The notes under the pieces were generated by a model, which saw only the letters and a program-made list of their open reading frames with translations, made no database searches and was not told the DNA's origin. 25,364 bases of DNA from JAWWPG01 sp033850885 (GTDB lineage Bacteria; Actinomycetota; Actinomycetes; Propionibacteriales; Nocardioidaceae): the NCBI GenBank assembly GCA_033850885.1, contig JAWWPG010000026.1, forward strand, positions 1-25,364, in the 5' to 3' direction. A program made the translations under genes and the position numbers. Of this stretch, positions 6,163 through 13,830 are shown one piece after another. The stretch's first letter is position 1. The number at the start of each line of letters is the position of its first letter.

Positions 6163-7059
6163 ATGGTGAGCGCGAGGGGGTGCGAGAACGGCTCCAGTAC
6201 GGCGCTGGCAGATCTGGCGGATGAGGTTGCCGCCGGAAAGACCGGCCGCTGGCTCCGCGGGGCGTCGAAGTTCGGGCTGGTCGCCCGAGGCGTCGTCTAC
6301 CTCCTCGTCGGCTATCTGACCCTTCGGCTGGCGCTGGCGGCCCACGGCCGGGCCGCCGAACCGGCCAGCGCCGGCGGCGCAGTGCAGGAGGCAGCCCGGC
6401 ATGCGTGGGGGGCGTTCTCGCTGGTACCGCTCGCTGCGGGCTTCGCCGGCTACTCCCTCACCCAGCTCGTCGAGGCGATCTTTCGGCCGCGCTATGCGGC
6501 CAGCAGGCTGAGTGGGTGGCGGCAGCGCATCATCTCGACGTGGGGGTGCCTGCTCTATGCGGCGTTCTCAGTGAGCACCATCTCCGTGCTGGCCGCCATC
6601 CAGAGCCCCGACACCACGGCAGGTTCCGAGCAGCAGCAGGACAAGGCGATCAGCGCAACCTTGATGAGCTCCGGACCCGGCCGCGTGCTCTTCCTGTTGG
6701 TCGGCGTCCTGCTCGTCTTCGCCGGGGCAGAGCTCGGCCGTCGGTCGATTCGGCTCACGTTCCAGGAACGTTTCACACCTGAGGCGCGGCACAGACTGTT
6801 CGGCGTCGGGGCCCGTGCGCTTGGCGCCCTCGGTTGCGTTGCTCGCGCCGCCGTCTTCGCCCTTGTCGGTGTATTCATCGTCAGAGCGGGCGTGCTCAAC
6901 GAGCCGGGGCAGACCAAGGGACTTGACGCTGCGTTCCGATCGGTCGCTGACACCGACTACGGCACGCTGACCCTGGCCGCGTTGGCCGTCGGCCTCTTCT
7001 CGTACGGCCTCTACTGCCTGCTAGAAGCTCGATACCGCGACCTGACACCTGGCCGATGA
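6163..7059 (+). CDS. DUF1206 domain membrane protein
   Basis: A 298-residue integral membrane protein built of three internally similar two-helix units, the DUF1206 arrangement. The units start near residue 36 (FGLVARGVVYLLVGYLTLRL), residue 127 (WGCLLYAAFSVSTISVL) and residue 222 (LGCVARAAVFALVGVFIVRA). The second helices follow at about 85-105, 165-185 and 268-286, each with the family's glycines and a trailing basic/aromatic segment (EAIFRPRY, EARYRDL). The third unit also has the conserved QTKGLDAAFRSVADTDYG segment. DUF1206 proteins are widespread in actinobacteria but have no settled function. The ATG at 6163 follows a GAGGCGGG stretch. No operon link to the neighbours is evident. Confidence 0.85.
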   Translation: MVSARGCENGSSTALADLADEVAAGKTGRWLRGASKFGLVARGVVYLLVGYLTLRLALAAHGRAAEPASAGGAVQEAARHAWGAFSLVPLAAGFAGYSLTQLVEAIFRPRYAASRLSGWRQRIISTWGCLLYAAFSVSTISVLAAIQSPDTTAGSEQQQDKAISATLMSSGPGRVLFLLVGVLLVFAGAELGRRSIRLTFQERFTPEARHRLFGVGARALGALGCVARAAVFALVGVFIVRAGVLNEPGQTKGLDAAFRSVADTDYGTLTLAALAVGLFSYGLYCLLEARYRDLTPGR

Positions 7060-7074
7060 GCGGTGTACGCCGTC

Positions 7075-7096
7075 TGATGGACCGGCCGGTTCATCA
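7075..7096. repeat. 22-bp imperfect palindrome after the DUF1206 gene
   Basis: TGATGGACCGG meets CCGGTTCATCA with one mismatched pair per arm and no loop. It begins 15 bases after the DUF1206 stop. Without a loop it is a poor terminator stem in its full form; it could act as a protein-binding site or simply melt into a shorter hairpin. Confidence 0.35.
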
Positions 7097-7311
7097 TCGG
7101 CTTCGGTGGTCCACGACCGCCCGGCGCTTGCCATCTGACGAATGACGATGTTCGGCGATTAGACGACGCATTCTTCGTTTCGAGCACTACCGCGCGTCCA
7201 GAAAATCGGAAAGATCTAACCGTCATTTTGCGCTGACCGGATCACGGCCGCGGCCCTTGTGTTATTTTGCAGGGGGACTTTGTCCGGCGTTTGCCCGGGG
7301 GTGGGGAAGAT

Positions 7312-8493
7312 ATGTTGCTCAAGAGCAGTTCCGCGCGGGCTACCCGCGCCAAGGTGCTGGCCCTCCTGATGGGGGTGTTGTGCCTTGGTGCGATCCTGCC
7401 CGCGTCGGCCAGTGCGATGAGTGCAGCGGCAGTGACCGGTTGGCACCAGACATGGGGGACGAACGGACGGGTCTCGGCGATCCTGGCGGATCCGGCCACT
7501 GGACGGGTGTACGTCGCCGGTAGCTTCACCGCCGTCACCGACCCCTCGGGTGGGGCGAGCCTCCCGATAGCTCACCTGGCGGCCTTCATCCCGGCAACCG
7601 GCAGGTTTGACAAGTCGTGGCGGCCCGACCCCAAAGGCACGGTCAACGCGCTGGCGCTGTCCGGCGGTCGGCTGTATCTGGGAGGCGACTTCACGCAGGT
7701 AGCTCGACAGCACCGGTCACACTTGGCCTCGGTGGACCCCGCCGGGGCGGGGGCGCTGACCAGTTGGGCGCCTGCGGTGGCGGGCGGCACCGTAGATGCA
7801 CTAGCCGTGAGTGGTGGGCGGGTCTACGTGGGAGGGAACTTCACCTCTCTGGGCGGCGTCGGCCAGGGGCACGTGGGTCGGGTGGGTGTCAGTACCGGCG
7901 CTCTGGACACCGGTTGGGCTCCTCGTGTCAACGGACAAGTGCGCAGCCTGGTGGCGTCCGGCGATGGGTCTCGCGTCTACCTCGGAGGGAACTTCACCAC
8001 GGTCAACGGCAACGGCACCGGTCGCAGCATCGCCAGCCTGAGCGCGGCTGCTCCAGCCACGCTGACCCCTGGGTTCAATGCGGGGCCCACCAACGCGGGT
8101 AAGGAGCCACCGGTCTATTCCCTGTACCTGGACGGGTCGGATCTGCTGGCCGCGGTCGGCGGGGCGGGTGGGGGTTGTGCGGCACTGAACGCGGGCTCCG
8201 GTGCGACGCGCTGGAGCAAGCACACCAACGGCAACGTGCATGCCGTCACGGCCATGAGCGGCACCGTCTACTGCGGTGGTCACTTCGACGGCCCGGGGTC
8301 ATTCGGCGGGCAGATCCGCAACAAGCTCGCGGCGGTCGACGAGAGCACCGGTCAGCTGCTCGGCTTCTCGCTCCGCGTCAACAGCTCGCTCGGTATCTGG
8401 GCCCTCGGCCACGACAGCACCCGCGTCTACCTCGGCGGCGATTTCACCCTGTTGAACGGCAGGCCCCAGCCGCACTTCGCGGTCCTTAGCTGA
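7312..8493 (+). CDS. Secreted beta-propeller protein with seven delta-60-type repeats
   Basis: A 393-residue exported protein. A signal peptide (basic MLLKSSSARATRAK, hydrophobic core, ASASA motif) ends near residue 35. The rest is a series of repeats whose core is V-x-A-L-x-(S)-G-x-(R)-V-Y-(V/L)-G-G-x-F-T, the DUF5122 / delta-60 propeller pattern. I count seven units: VAGSFTAV, LGGDFTQV, VGGNFTSL, LGGNFTTV, a divergent VYSLYLDG unit, YCGGHFDG and LGGDFTLL, which is enough for a complete seven-bladed propeller. No catalytic motif is visible; binding of polymer, sugar or protein at the surface is plausible. The ATG at 7312 is preferred over the TTG at 7267 because GGGGAAGA lies just before it and the signal peptide starts there. 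Confidence 0.85.
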   Translation: MLLKSSSARATRAKVLALLMGVLCLGAILPASASAMSAAAVTGWHQTWGTNGRVSAILADPATGRVYVAGSFTAVTDPSGGASLPIAHLAAFIPATGRFDKSWRPDPKGTVNALALSGGRLYLGGDFTQVARQHRSHLASVDPAGAGALTSWAPAVAGGTVDALAVSGGRVYVGGNFTSLGGVGQGHVGRVGVSTGALDTGWAPRVNGQVRSLVASGDGSRVYLGGNFTTVNGNGTGRSIASLSAAAPATLTPGFNAGPTNAGKEPPVYSLYLDGSDLLAAVGGAGGGCAALNAGSGATRWSKHTNGNVHAVTAMSGTVYCGGHFDGPGSFGGQIRNKLAAVDESTGQLLGFSLRVNSSLGIWALGHDSTRVYLGGDFTLLNGRPQPHFAVLS

Positions 8494-8539
8494 GCGCGAC
8501 CCGGCCCAGAAGTCGCAGATCCTGCTAAGCCCGTTTTAG

Positions 8540-8577
8540 GGGAGTTGATGGTATCTTTGGGGGAGTTGACAGTATCC
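8540..8577 (+). promoter_or_regulatory. Pair of 17-bp direct repeats with 21-bp period, promoter region of the transglycosylase gene
   Basis: GGGGAGTTGATGGTATC (8540-8556) is repeated as GGGGAGTTGACAGTATC (8561-8577), differing at two positions. The 21-bp period is two helical turns, so a dimeric or tandem regulator could bind both on one face. The second copy contains TTGACA (8567-8572), a consensus -35 hexamer, but I do not see a good -10 at 17 bp. The site lies 55 bp upstream of the lytic transglycosylase start. Confidence 0.6.
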
Positions 8578-8631
8578 AGGTCTTTTTTCCAAAGCGCCAT
8601 TTAAGACCGGCGGTCCAGGTTAGGGTGACTC

Positions 8632-9963
8632 ATGGGGGAATCGCTTGCCGCACTGCGGCGCAGACGACCCCTTCTCACGTTCGCAGCCGCTCTCATCTTC
8701 CCGCTTTCCACGATGAACGCCACCGCGTCGGTGGCATCCGAGTCGACGGCTCCCGCGTCGCCGGCGATCGGATCGACGCCGGGTCGCGGCTTTGACGTTC
8801 CGACCTCGCCGGTCTCGCATCGCCCCTTTGCGAAGGCGGCGGTCACGGGGCTGGCCGGGGCAAAGGGACATCAGGCAGTCGTCACGGGAACCGTCAAGCA
8901 GCGCATCCAGAAGGTCAGCGCGATGTCGTCCTACAATGTGCCGGTCGCAGCCCTGAGCGCATATCACCAGGCGGCGACCGCGCTCGCCGCCAGCCAGCCG
9001 AGCTGCCACCTGAGCTGGACGATCCTGGCGGCCATCGCAACTGTGGAGTCGAACAACGGCCAGTATGGCGGCGCGCAGGTGTTCGCCGACGGTGATACCT
9101 CTCCGCATATCCTCGGCCCGGTGCTCAACGGCACGGGTGGGATGGGTGCGATTCGAGACACCGATGCCGGCAGGCTGGACGGAGATCCGGTCTGGGACCG
9201 CGCGGTGGGTCCGATGCAGTTCATCCCCAGCACCTGGGCCGCCTACGGCTCCGACGGCAACGGAGACGGCGTCCGGGACCCCAACAACATCGACGACGCG
9301 GCGCTGACCGCCGCCCACTACCTGTGCGCAGGAGGTGGCGACCTGCGTGTCCTGGGCGACGCTCGCGCCGCGGTCATGAGCTACAACCACTCGATCTCGT
9401 ACGTCGACCTCGTGCTGAACCTCGCAAACGAGTACGCCGGCGGAGCTGGAACCGTCGTATCGAACGCACCCGGCTCTCCCCCTCCCAGCCCCCCACCGCC
9501 CACAGCACCACGCAAGCCCGCAGGCACAGGAAGCGGCGGCGGACCTGGCGGAAGCCACCGGCCGGTGCACCACCGGCCGGTGCACCACCGGCCGGTCCAT
9601 CACCCGCACCGGCACCGGCCTCCGCCACCGCCACCGCCACCGCCGCCACCACCTCCGCCGCCACCGCCCCCGGTGACTGGGGTGCTGCAGACCTGCGGGA
9701 CCGGCTGGTGCCTGGACGCTACGGCGCTCGACTTCGGGCAGGGGGCAGACCTGAGCCAGACTCAGGGCGACTACAACGGTGATGGCCAGGCCGACTCTGT
9801 GAACGCCGAGCTGACGTCGATGGCCGGTCAGACGTTCACGCTGACCATCGACGGGGCGTCGACGGACTCGTCCAGTGCCAACGGCGGCCCGTTCACGATC
9901 ACCGTGGGCGCCGATGGCGTGGTTTCGAGCATCGACGGTCTGCCGTACGCCGTCACCGCCTAG
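8632..9963 (+). CDS. Secreted lytic transglycosylase with His/Pro-rich linker and C-terminal acidic domain
   Basis: A 443-residue peptidoglycan-cleaving enzyme. After a basic start and a hydrophobic segment (exported), residues about 100-275 form an MltB-like SLT domain. The likely catalytic Glu is E139 in ATVESNNGQYGG; GPMQFIPSTWAAYG, DGNGDGVRDPNNIDDA and a final AVMSYNHS segment also fit the family. A low-complexity linker follows: SPPPSPPPPTAP, glycine-rich sequence, three HRPVH units encoded by 15-bp tandem DNA repeats (9556-9600), then 18 consecutive prolines (9619-9672). The C-terminal 95 residues contain a two-cysteine motif (TCGTGWC) and DYNGDGQADS, a possible calcium-binding loop. 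The linker probably spans the cell wall. The run of prolines should need EF-P for translation. Confidence 0.88.
   Translation: MGESLAALRRRRPLLTFAAALIFPLSTMNATASVASESTAPASPAIGSTPGRGFDVPTSPVSHRPFAKAAVTGLAGAKGHQAVVTGTVKQRIQKVSAMSSYNVPVAALSAYHQAATALAASQPSCHLSWTILAAIATVESNNGQYGGAQVFADGDTSPHILGPVLNGTGGMGAIRDTDAGRLDGDPVWDRAVGPMQFIPSTWAAYGSDGNGDGVRDPNNIDDAALTAAHYLCAGGGDLRVLGDARAAVMSYNHSISYVDLVLNLANEYAGGAGTVVSNAPGSPPPSPPPPTAPRKPAGTGSGGGPGGSHRPVHHRPVHHRPVHHPHRHRPPPPPPPPPPPPPPPPPPVTGVLQTCGTGWCLDATALDFGQGADLSQTQGDYNGDGQADSVNAELTSMAGQTFTLTIDGASTDSSSANGGPFTITVGADGVVSSIDGLPYAVTA
9556..9600 (+). repeat. Three 15-bp tandem repeats encoding HRPVH
   Basis: Two identical copies of CACCGGCCGGTGCAC and a third with two changes near its end. 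Because 15 is a multiple of three, gain or loss of a copy would change linker length without breaking the frame. Each unit contains the CCGG palindrome region ACCGGCCGGT. Confidence 0.9.
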
Positions 9964-10127
9964 ACCTGGTGCCAGCCGAATAGGTCAGCCCAGTACCGCA
10001 GCAGTATCGAGACGACGAGCTGCAACGGCCGTTCGGTCCCGACTCGACCTACTGCGCCCGGGTGATCCACTGACCGCGGCACGGGAGGCCCGCTGGGCTT
10101 CAAAGCCGTAAGGAGCGCTAGCAGATC

Positions 10128-10157
10128 GGTGGTCCTGACCTCCGGGTCGGGACCACC
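10128..10157. terminator. Strong bidirectional hairpin terminator
   Basis: GGTGGTCCTGACC and GGTCGGGACCACC form a 13-bp stem (one G-U pair) closed by a four-base TCCG loop. It lies between the convergent transglycosylase gene (stop at 9963) and the secreted GH65 gene (stop at 10172), 15 bp from the latter. It has no U-tract but is the most stable hairpin I noticed in the window. Confidence 0.75.
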
Positions 10158-10171
10158 GCTCTACCCAGCAT

Positions 10172-12865
10172 TCAGCCTCCGGTCACGGTGAGCTCTTGCA
10201 GCTTCGGGGGCGTCTGGTGGGTCGACGAGAAGATCCGGACCCTGACGAACCGGGCAGACGTCGCCGGGAAGCTGAGCGTGTCACGCAGCCCATGCGCGCG
10301 GTTCCTCACCTGGGCTACCCGCTTCCACGTGTGTCCGTCGGGGGACACCAGGACGTCGTACGAGACGGCGCGCAAGGTGAGCACGGGGCCGGGCGGAGGC
10401 GGCACGTTGGGCGCCGGGGCACCTGGCCACTCACGTCCCCACAGGAGAACCGCCCGGTCCACTGAGTGCTGTCGACCCAGGGGAACGGTCAACGCCGCGG
10501 GTACGTCGGTCGGCTGCCAGAACGTCGCGGGGCTGCCGTCGACCGCCGCCAAGGCGGGACCGAGCGGCTGGGTGCTCGTCGCGGTGGCCGGCCGGCAGCG
10601 TACGACGTCGGACGTGCGAGTGAGATCGGGTCGGCGGGTGGCCAGCACGAGGGGAGTCCCCACGCTCACCGTATGGGTGACCCCGTGCATGGTGACGGGC
10701 AATGCGGGACCGCGCAGGAGCGAGACGCGTGTGTTGCGCGACCCGACGTCGACCGTGAACGTCCGCCCACGCCACTGGAGCGCATGGACCGTGACACCAG
10801 CGAACTGGCTGGTCAGGCTGGGGTCGAGCTCGACCGAGCTTCGGTCCCACCGCATCCCGGTGTAGCCGTAGAGGAACTCCTGCAGGAACCCGCCGATGCC
10901 CGTCATGAACGTGAAGGCGCCACCCGTGCTGGTCTCCGAGAACTGGTCGAAGACGTCCCGGATGAAGGGGTCGATGCTGCGCTTTGTGAACACGTACGAC
11001 GCACACCCCGGCAGGCCCTGCGACGAGGTGTCGATGGAGCTGATCGCGTCGGTCATCGACGGCCCGAGAGGGTCGGTACGTGGCACGTAGTAGTTCACGT
11101 CGTTCGTCGCGACCCGCGTCGCCATAGGTTGACGCCAGGGGTACTGGAGCATCGTCACATCGGCCTGCTTCACCAGCTGGCCGCCGTAGCCGTCGAACTC
11201 GGGATGGAACGCTCGGGCTCGGTCGTAGTCAGGGGTCAGCCGGGCGGCGATCCGGCTCCAGGACGGCGGCACCTGGGCTCCGACGACCTGAGCCGCAGAC
11301 GTCGCGTCGCGGAGCGTCGTCGCGGCCGCTACGTCGGTATATGCCTCGTTGTTGACATCCGGGTTCTCCTCGTCGGGCCCGGTCACGTGCCGGATGCGGT
11401 AGCTGCCGTCGGCTGTCTGGACGACCCGGCTGGCCCAGAATCTGGCGGCCTGCACCAGCACCGGCCATCCGCGGGTCCGCAGCCAGTGCCGGTTGCCGGT
11501 GACCAGGTAGTACTGCCACTGGGCGAGTGCGATGTCCCCGGTGATGTGCTGCTCGTAGAGGCCCTCGCTGTTGACGCTGACCGGAGGCGGGATCTGCTCG
11601 GTCCCGTCGAGCGCGCTCTCCCACGGGTAGCGCGCACCCGGGTAGCCGGTGGCCCGCGCATGCGCCTCGGCGGCGCCGAGGCGCTGGAACCGATAGGCGT
11701 CCATTCCGGCGGCCAGGTCGGGATGCTGGGCGAGCAACGACGGGTACATCCACGTCTCCGCGTCCCAGAAGATGTGGCCGTCGTAGCCGTTCGACGACAG
11801 GCCGGCCGGCGAGATGCTCCAGTCGACGCCGTCTCGAGTGTTCGACCACAGGTAGAACTCGCTGGCGTTGACCTCGGTCGCAAGGCTGGGGTTGCCATGT
11901 ACGTCGATGCGGCCGGCCCACAGCCTCGACCACGCTGCGGTGTTCTCCGTACGGAGCTGTTGGTAGCCGGCCGATGCGGCATCAGCGGCTTGGGCCTTGG
12001 CGTAGGCCAACGGCTGCCCGGCCACCTGTGAGGTAACGACTCCGACGTACTTCGTGACCGTGTAGGTGTGCCCCCGCTGCACGGAGAGGTCGAGCTGCTG
12101 ACCGACGCTCTGAGGCACGGTTCGTGCGACCGCACGGTCTGCCCCGGCTGTGCTGGCGGGGCTGACCACGACCTGGGTGGCCAGCGCGGCGACGATGCCG
12201 GTCCCGACCGTGCGGACCGTCTCGTCGACACGATGTGCCGCGAGGTCCCAACCCTTGGCTGCTCCGGCTGTCGTCAGCGTCGCCGGCGCGCCATTGATGA
12301 GGTCCGTGACTCGCGCCTGCCCGCTCCAGTGCGGCGTGAACGTCAACCGCACGCTGGCGACGGAGGGCCGGGCCCGGTCGGTGAAGACGTCGTACCGCAG
12401 ATCTGTCGCCCGGCCGTTCGACGAGGTCCAGGTGGCGCTCGTCGAGATCGCGCCGGTATGGAGATCGAGCTGCTGCCGCCAGCCACTCATCGAGCCGGCG
12501 GTGGTCGAGAACTGCTGGCTGCCCTGGGCGAAGCGCAGGGTCGACCACGTCGGGACGTTGGCCCGCTGTTGCACCTCGTCAGGCCCGGGGGGCCTCGCAT
12601 AGAAGCCCGCCACCTCGGACTGAGCCGGCACCAACCCACCCGCATAGCCCTGGCCCTGGGCAGGCACCCGGACACCGAGATAGCCGTTGCCGGTGAAGGT
12701 CGGCGCGTAGTCCGCTCCGCGACTGGTCGCGGTGAGCAGGAACGAGCCGGTGGCCCCGGGCGCCGCCGCCGCTGGGGTGTTCCCCAGTGCGGGACCTACC
12801 GCGGCGGCCGGCCAGACGAGCGCCGCTACTACCACACCAGCCATCAAAACGGACCGTCGGAACAT
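10172..12865 (-). CDS. Secreted GH65 acid-trehalase-like glycoside hydrolase with discoidin domain
   Basis: An 897-residue exported enzyme. A signal peptide covers about residues 1-36 (MFRRS, hydrophobic core, AAAAP). A GH65 N-terminal beta-sandwich (GNGYLGVRVP near the start) leads to the alpha/alpha barrel with FWDAETW (366-372). The catalytic acid is likely E499 in the GPDEENPDVNN motif, and DAYRFQRLGAAEAHA and QADVTMLQYP also fit the family. The C-terminal 150 residues look like an F5/8 type C (discoidin) carbohydrate-binding domain (ALAAVDGSPATFWQ, RFVRVRIF). The family layout matches acid trehalases rather than the cytosolic phosphorylases, so hydrolysis of trehalose or a similar disaccharide outside the cell is the best guess. 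GGGAGG precedes the ATG. It diverges from the phosphoglucomutase/GH65 pair. Confidence 0.88.
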   Translation of the reverse strand: MFRRSVLMAGVVVAALVWPAAAVGPALGNTPAAAAPGATGSFLLTATSRGADYAPTFTGNGYLGVRVPAQGQGYAGGLVPAQSEVAGFYARPPGPDEVQQRANVPTWSTLRFAQGSQQFSTTAGSMSGWRQQLDLHTGAISTSATWTSSNGRATDLRYDVFTDRARPSVASVRLTFTPHWSGQARVTDLINGAPATLTTAGAAKGWDLAAHRVDETVRTVGTGIVAALATQVVVSPASTAGADRAVARTVPQSVGQQLDLSVQRGHTYTVTKYVGVVTSQVAGQPLAYAKAQAADAASAGYQQLRTENTAAWSRLWAGRIDVHGNPSLATEVNASEFYLWSNTRDGVDWSISPAGLSSNGYDGHIFWDAETWMYPSLLAQHPDLAAGMDAYRFQRLGAAEAHARATGYPGARYPWESALDGTEQIPPPVSVNSEGLYEQHITGDIALAQWQYYLVTGNRHWLRTRGWPVLVQAARFWASRVVQTADGSYRIRHVTGPDEENPDVNNEAYTDVAAATTLRDATSAAQVVGAQVPPSWSRIAARLTPDYDRARAFHPEFDGYGGQLVKQADVTMLQYPWRQPMATRVATNDVNYYVPRTDPLGPSMTDAISSIDTSSQGLPGCASYVFTKRSIDPFIRDVFDQFSETSTGGAFTFMTGIGGFLQEFLYGYTGMRWDRSSVELDPSLTSQFAGVTVHALQWRGRTFTVDVGSRNTRVSLLRGPALPVTMHGVTHTVSVGTPLVLATRRPDLTRTSDVVRCRPATATSTQPLGPALAAVDGSPATFWQPTDVPAALTVPLGRQHSVDRAVLLWGREWPGAPAPNVPPPPGPVLTLRAVSYDVLVSPDGHTWKRVAQVRNRAHGLRDTLSFPATSARFVRVRIFSSTHQTPPKLQELTVTGG

Positions 12866-13089
12866 GGTTATCCCTCCCAGGAGCCCTGGTTGCGAAGGCG
12901 CTCACCTCCATCATGGAGCCGGGTGCGGGGTGGCGCAATCAGGCGTGACCGTCGCTGTCCGCAGCGGGCTCACCGCTCTGTCCGCCCGCCGAGGTGGTCG
13001 TCCGGGTCGCCGTACCTGCGGGTGCGGACTAGCGTGTCGCGTGTGGGGACCGCGCTCCCGCCCTCCGATGCAGTCGAAAGGAACCCGAG
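12866..13089. promoter_or_regulatory. Shared upstream region of two divergent disaccharide-use units
   Basis: This 224-bp gap must carry the promoters for the secreted GH65 gene (minus) and the pgmB/GH65 pair (plus). TAGCGT at 13030-13035 fits an actinobacterial -10 for the plus-strand unit, with GAAAGGA as its ribosome-binding site near 13077. I saw no clear -35 and no convincing LacI-type dyad. Confidence 0.4.
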
Positions 13090-13830
13090 ATGGTCCTGGG
13101 CCTTCCCCATGGAGTGACCGCCTGCCTCTTCGACCTGGACGGGGTGCTGACGAACACCGCGGCTGTGCACGCGGCAGCCTGGAAGCAGGCCTTCGACGAG
13201 TTCCTGCGCAAGCGGCAAGGGGCGGACTTCCGCCCGTTCGACATCCGGGCGGACTATGACAGGTATGTGGACGGCAAGCCGCGCGAGGACGGCGTGCGCG
13301 ACTTCCTCGCCTCGCGCGAGATCAAGCTGCCGGAGGGCTCGCCGGACGACGGGCCCGACGCGCAGACGGTGTACGGACTCGGCAAGCTCAAGAACGAGGA
13401 GCTAACCCGGCGCATCGAACAGGATGGCGTCGAGGTCTTCCCCGGATCGGTGCGGTATCTGCAGGCGGCGAGGCAGCTGGGGCTCCGGCGGATCGTGGTG
13501 TCGTCCAGCGCGAACACCGCGCTCGTGCTGCGCAAGACCGGCCTCGACCAGTACGTCGAAGGGCGGATCGACGGTGTGACGCTGGCGGAGCGGCACATTC
13601 CCGGCAAGCCGAAGCCCGACTCCTTTCTCGCCGGCGCAGAACTGGCTGGCGTCGAGCCGAAGCAGGCTGCCGTCTTCGAGGATGCCCTCGCCGGCGTCGA
13701 GGCCGGTCGCGCCGGTCGGTTCGGGTACGTCGTAGGGGTTGACCGGGTCGGACAGGCGCGTGAGCTGAAGGAGCACGGCGCCGACGTGGTGGTCTCGGAT
13801 CTGGCCGAGCTGCTGGGCGACGCGCGGTGA
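13090..13830 (+). CDS. pgmB: Beta-phosphoglucomutase-family HAD hydrolase
   Basis: A 246-residue HAD enzyme expected to convert beta-glucose 1-phosphate to glucose 6-phosphate. Motif I is FDLDGVLT (nucleophile D15, acid/base D17, the pair needed by beta-PGM mutases), motif II the serine run VSSSANT, motif III GKPKPD and motif IV FEDALAGVEAG. The cap insert between residues about 25 and 110 contains the VDGKPREDGV segment seen in the actinobacterial trehalose/maltose-linked members. It overlaps the next gene in GTGA, so the two are translationally coupled: that enzyme makes beta-glucose 1-phosphate, this one uses it. The pair matches Rv3400/Rv3401 of Mycobacterium tuberculosis in type and order. 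Confidence 0.9.
   Translation: MVLGLPHGVTACLFDLDGVLTNTAAVHAAAWKQAFDEFLRKRQGADFRPFDIRADYDRYVDGKPREDGVRDFLASREIKLPEGSPDDGPDAQTVYGLGKLKNEELTRRIEQDGVEVFPGSVRYLQAARQLGLRRIVVSSSANTALVLRKTGLDQYVEGRIDGVTLAERHIPGKPKPDSFLAGAELAGVEPKQAAVFEDALAGVEAGRAGRFGYVVGVDRVGQARELKEHGADVVVSDLAELLGDAR

Noticed and set aside
8494..8631. Cyclic-di-AMP (ydaO-type) riboswitch before the wall hydrolase gene
   Set aside because: Such riboswitches precede some actinobacterial wall hydrolases, but the 138-bp gap lacks the expected conserved core and is mostly the direct repeats.
9556..9672. Possible CRISPR-like or DNA-structural repeat array
   Set aside because: The repeats are adjacent, without spacers, in frame and explained by the HRPVH/proline linker of the transglycosylase.
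10098..10128. Resemblance to the anticodon arm of a selenocysteine tRNA (GGGCTTCAAAGCC followed by GTAAGG)
   Set aside because: The 5-bp anticodon stem does not pair around a 7-base loop, no T-arm sequence with TTCRA lies downstream and no acceptor stem closes it; the nearby pairing is the terminator hairpin.
10466..12031. 521-codon frame antisense to the secreted GH65 gene
   Set aside because: Low-complexity Arg/Gly/Val composition with no motifs; the GH65 domains on the minus strand explain the region.
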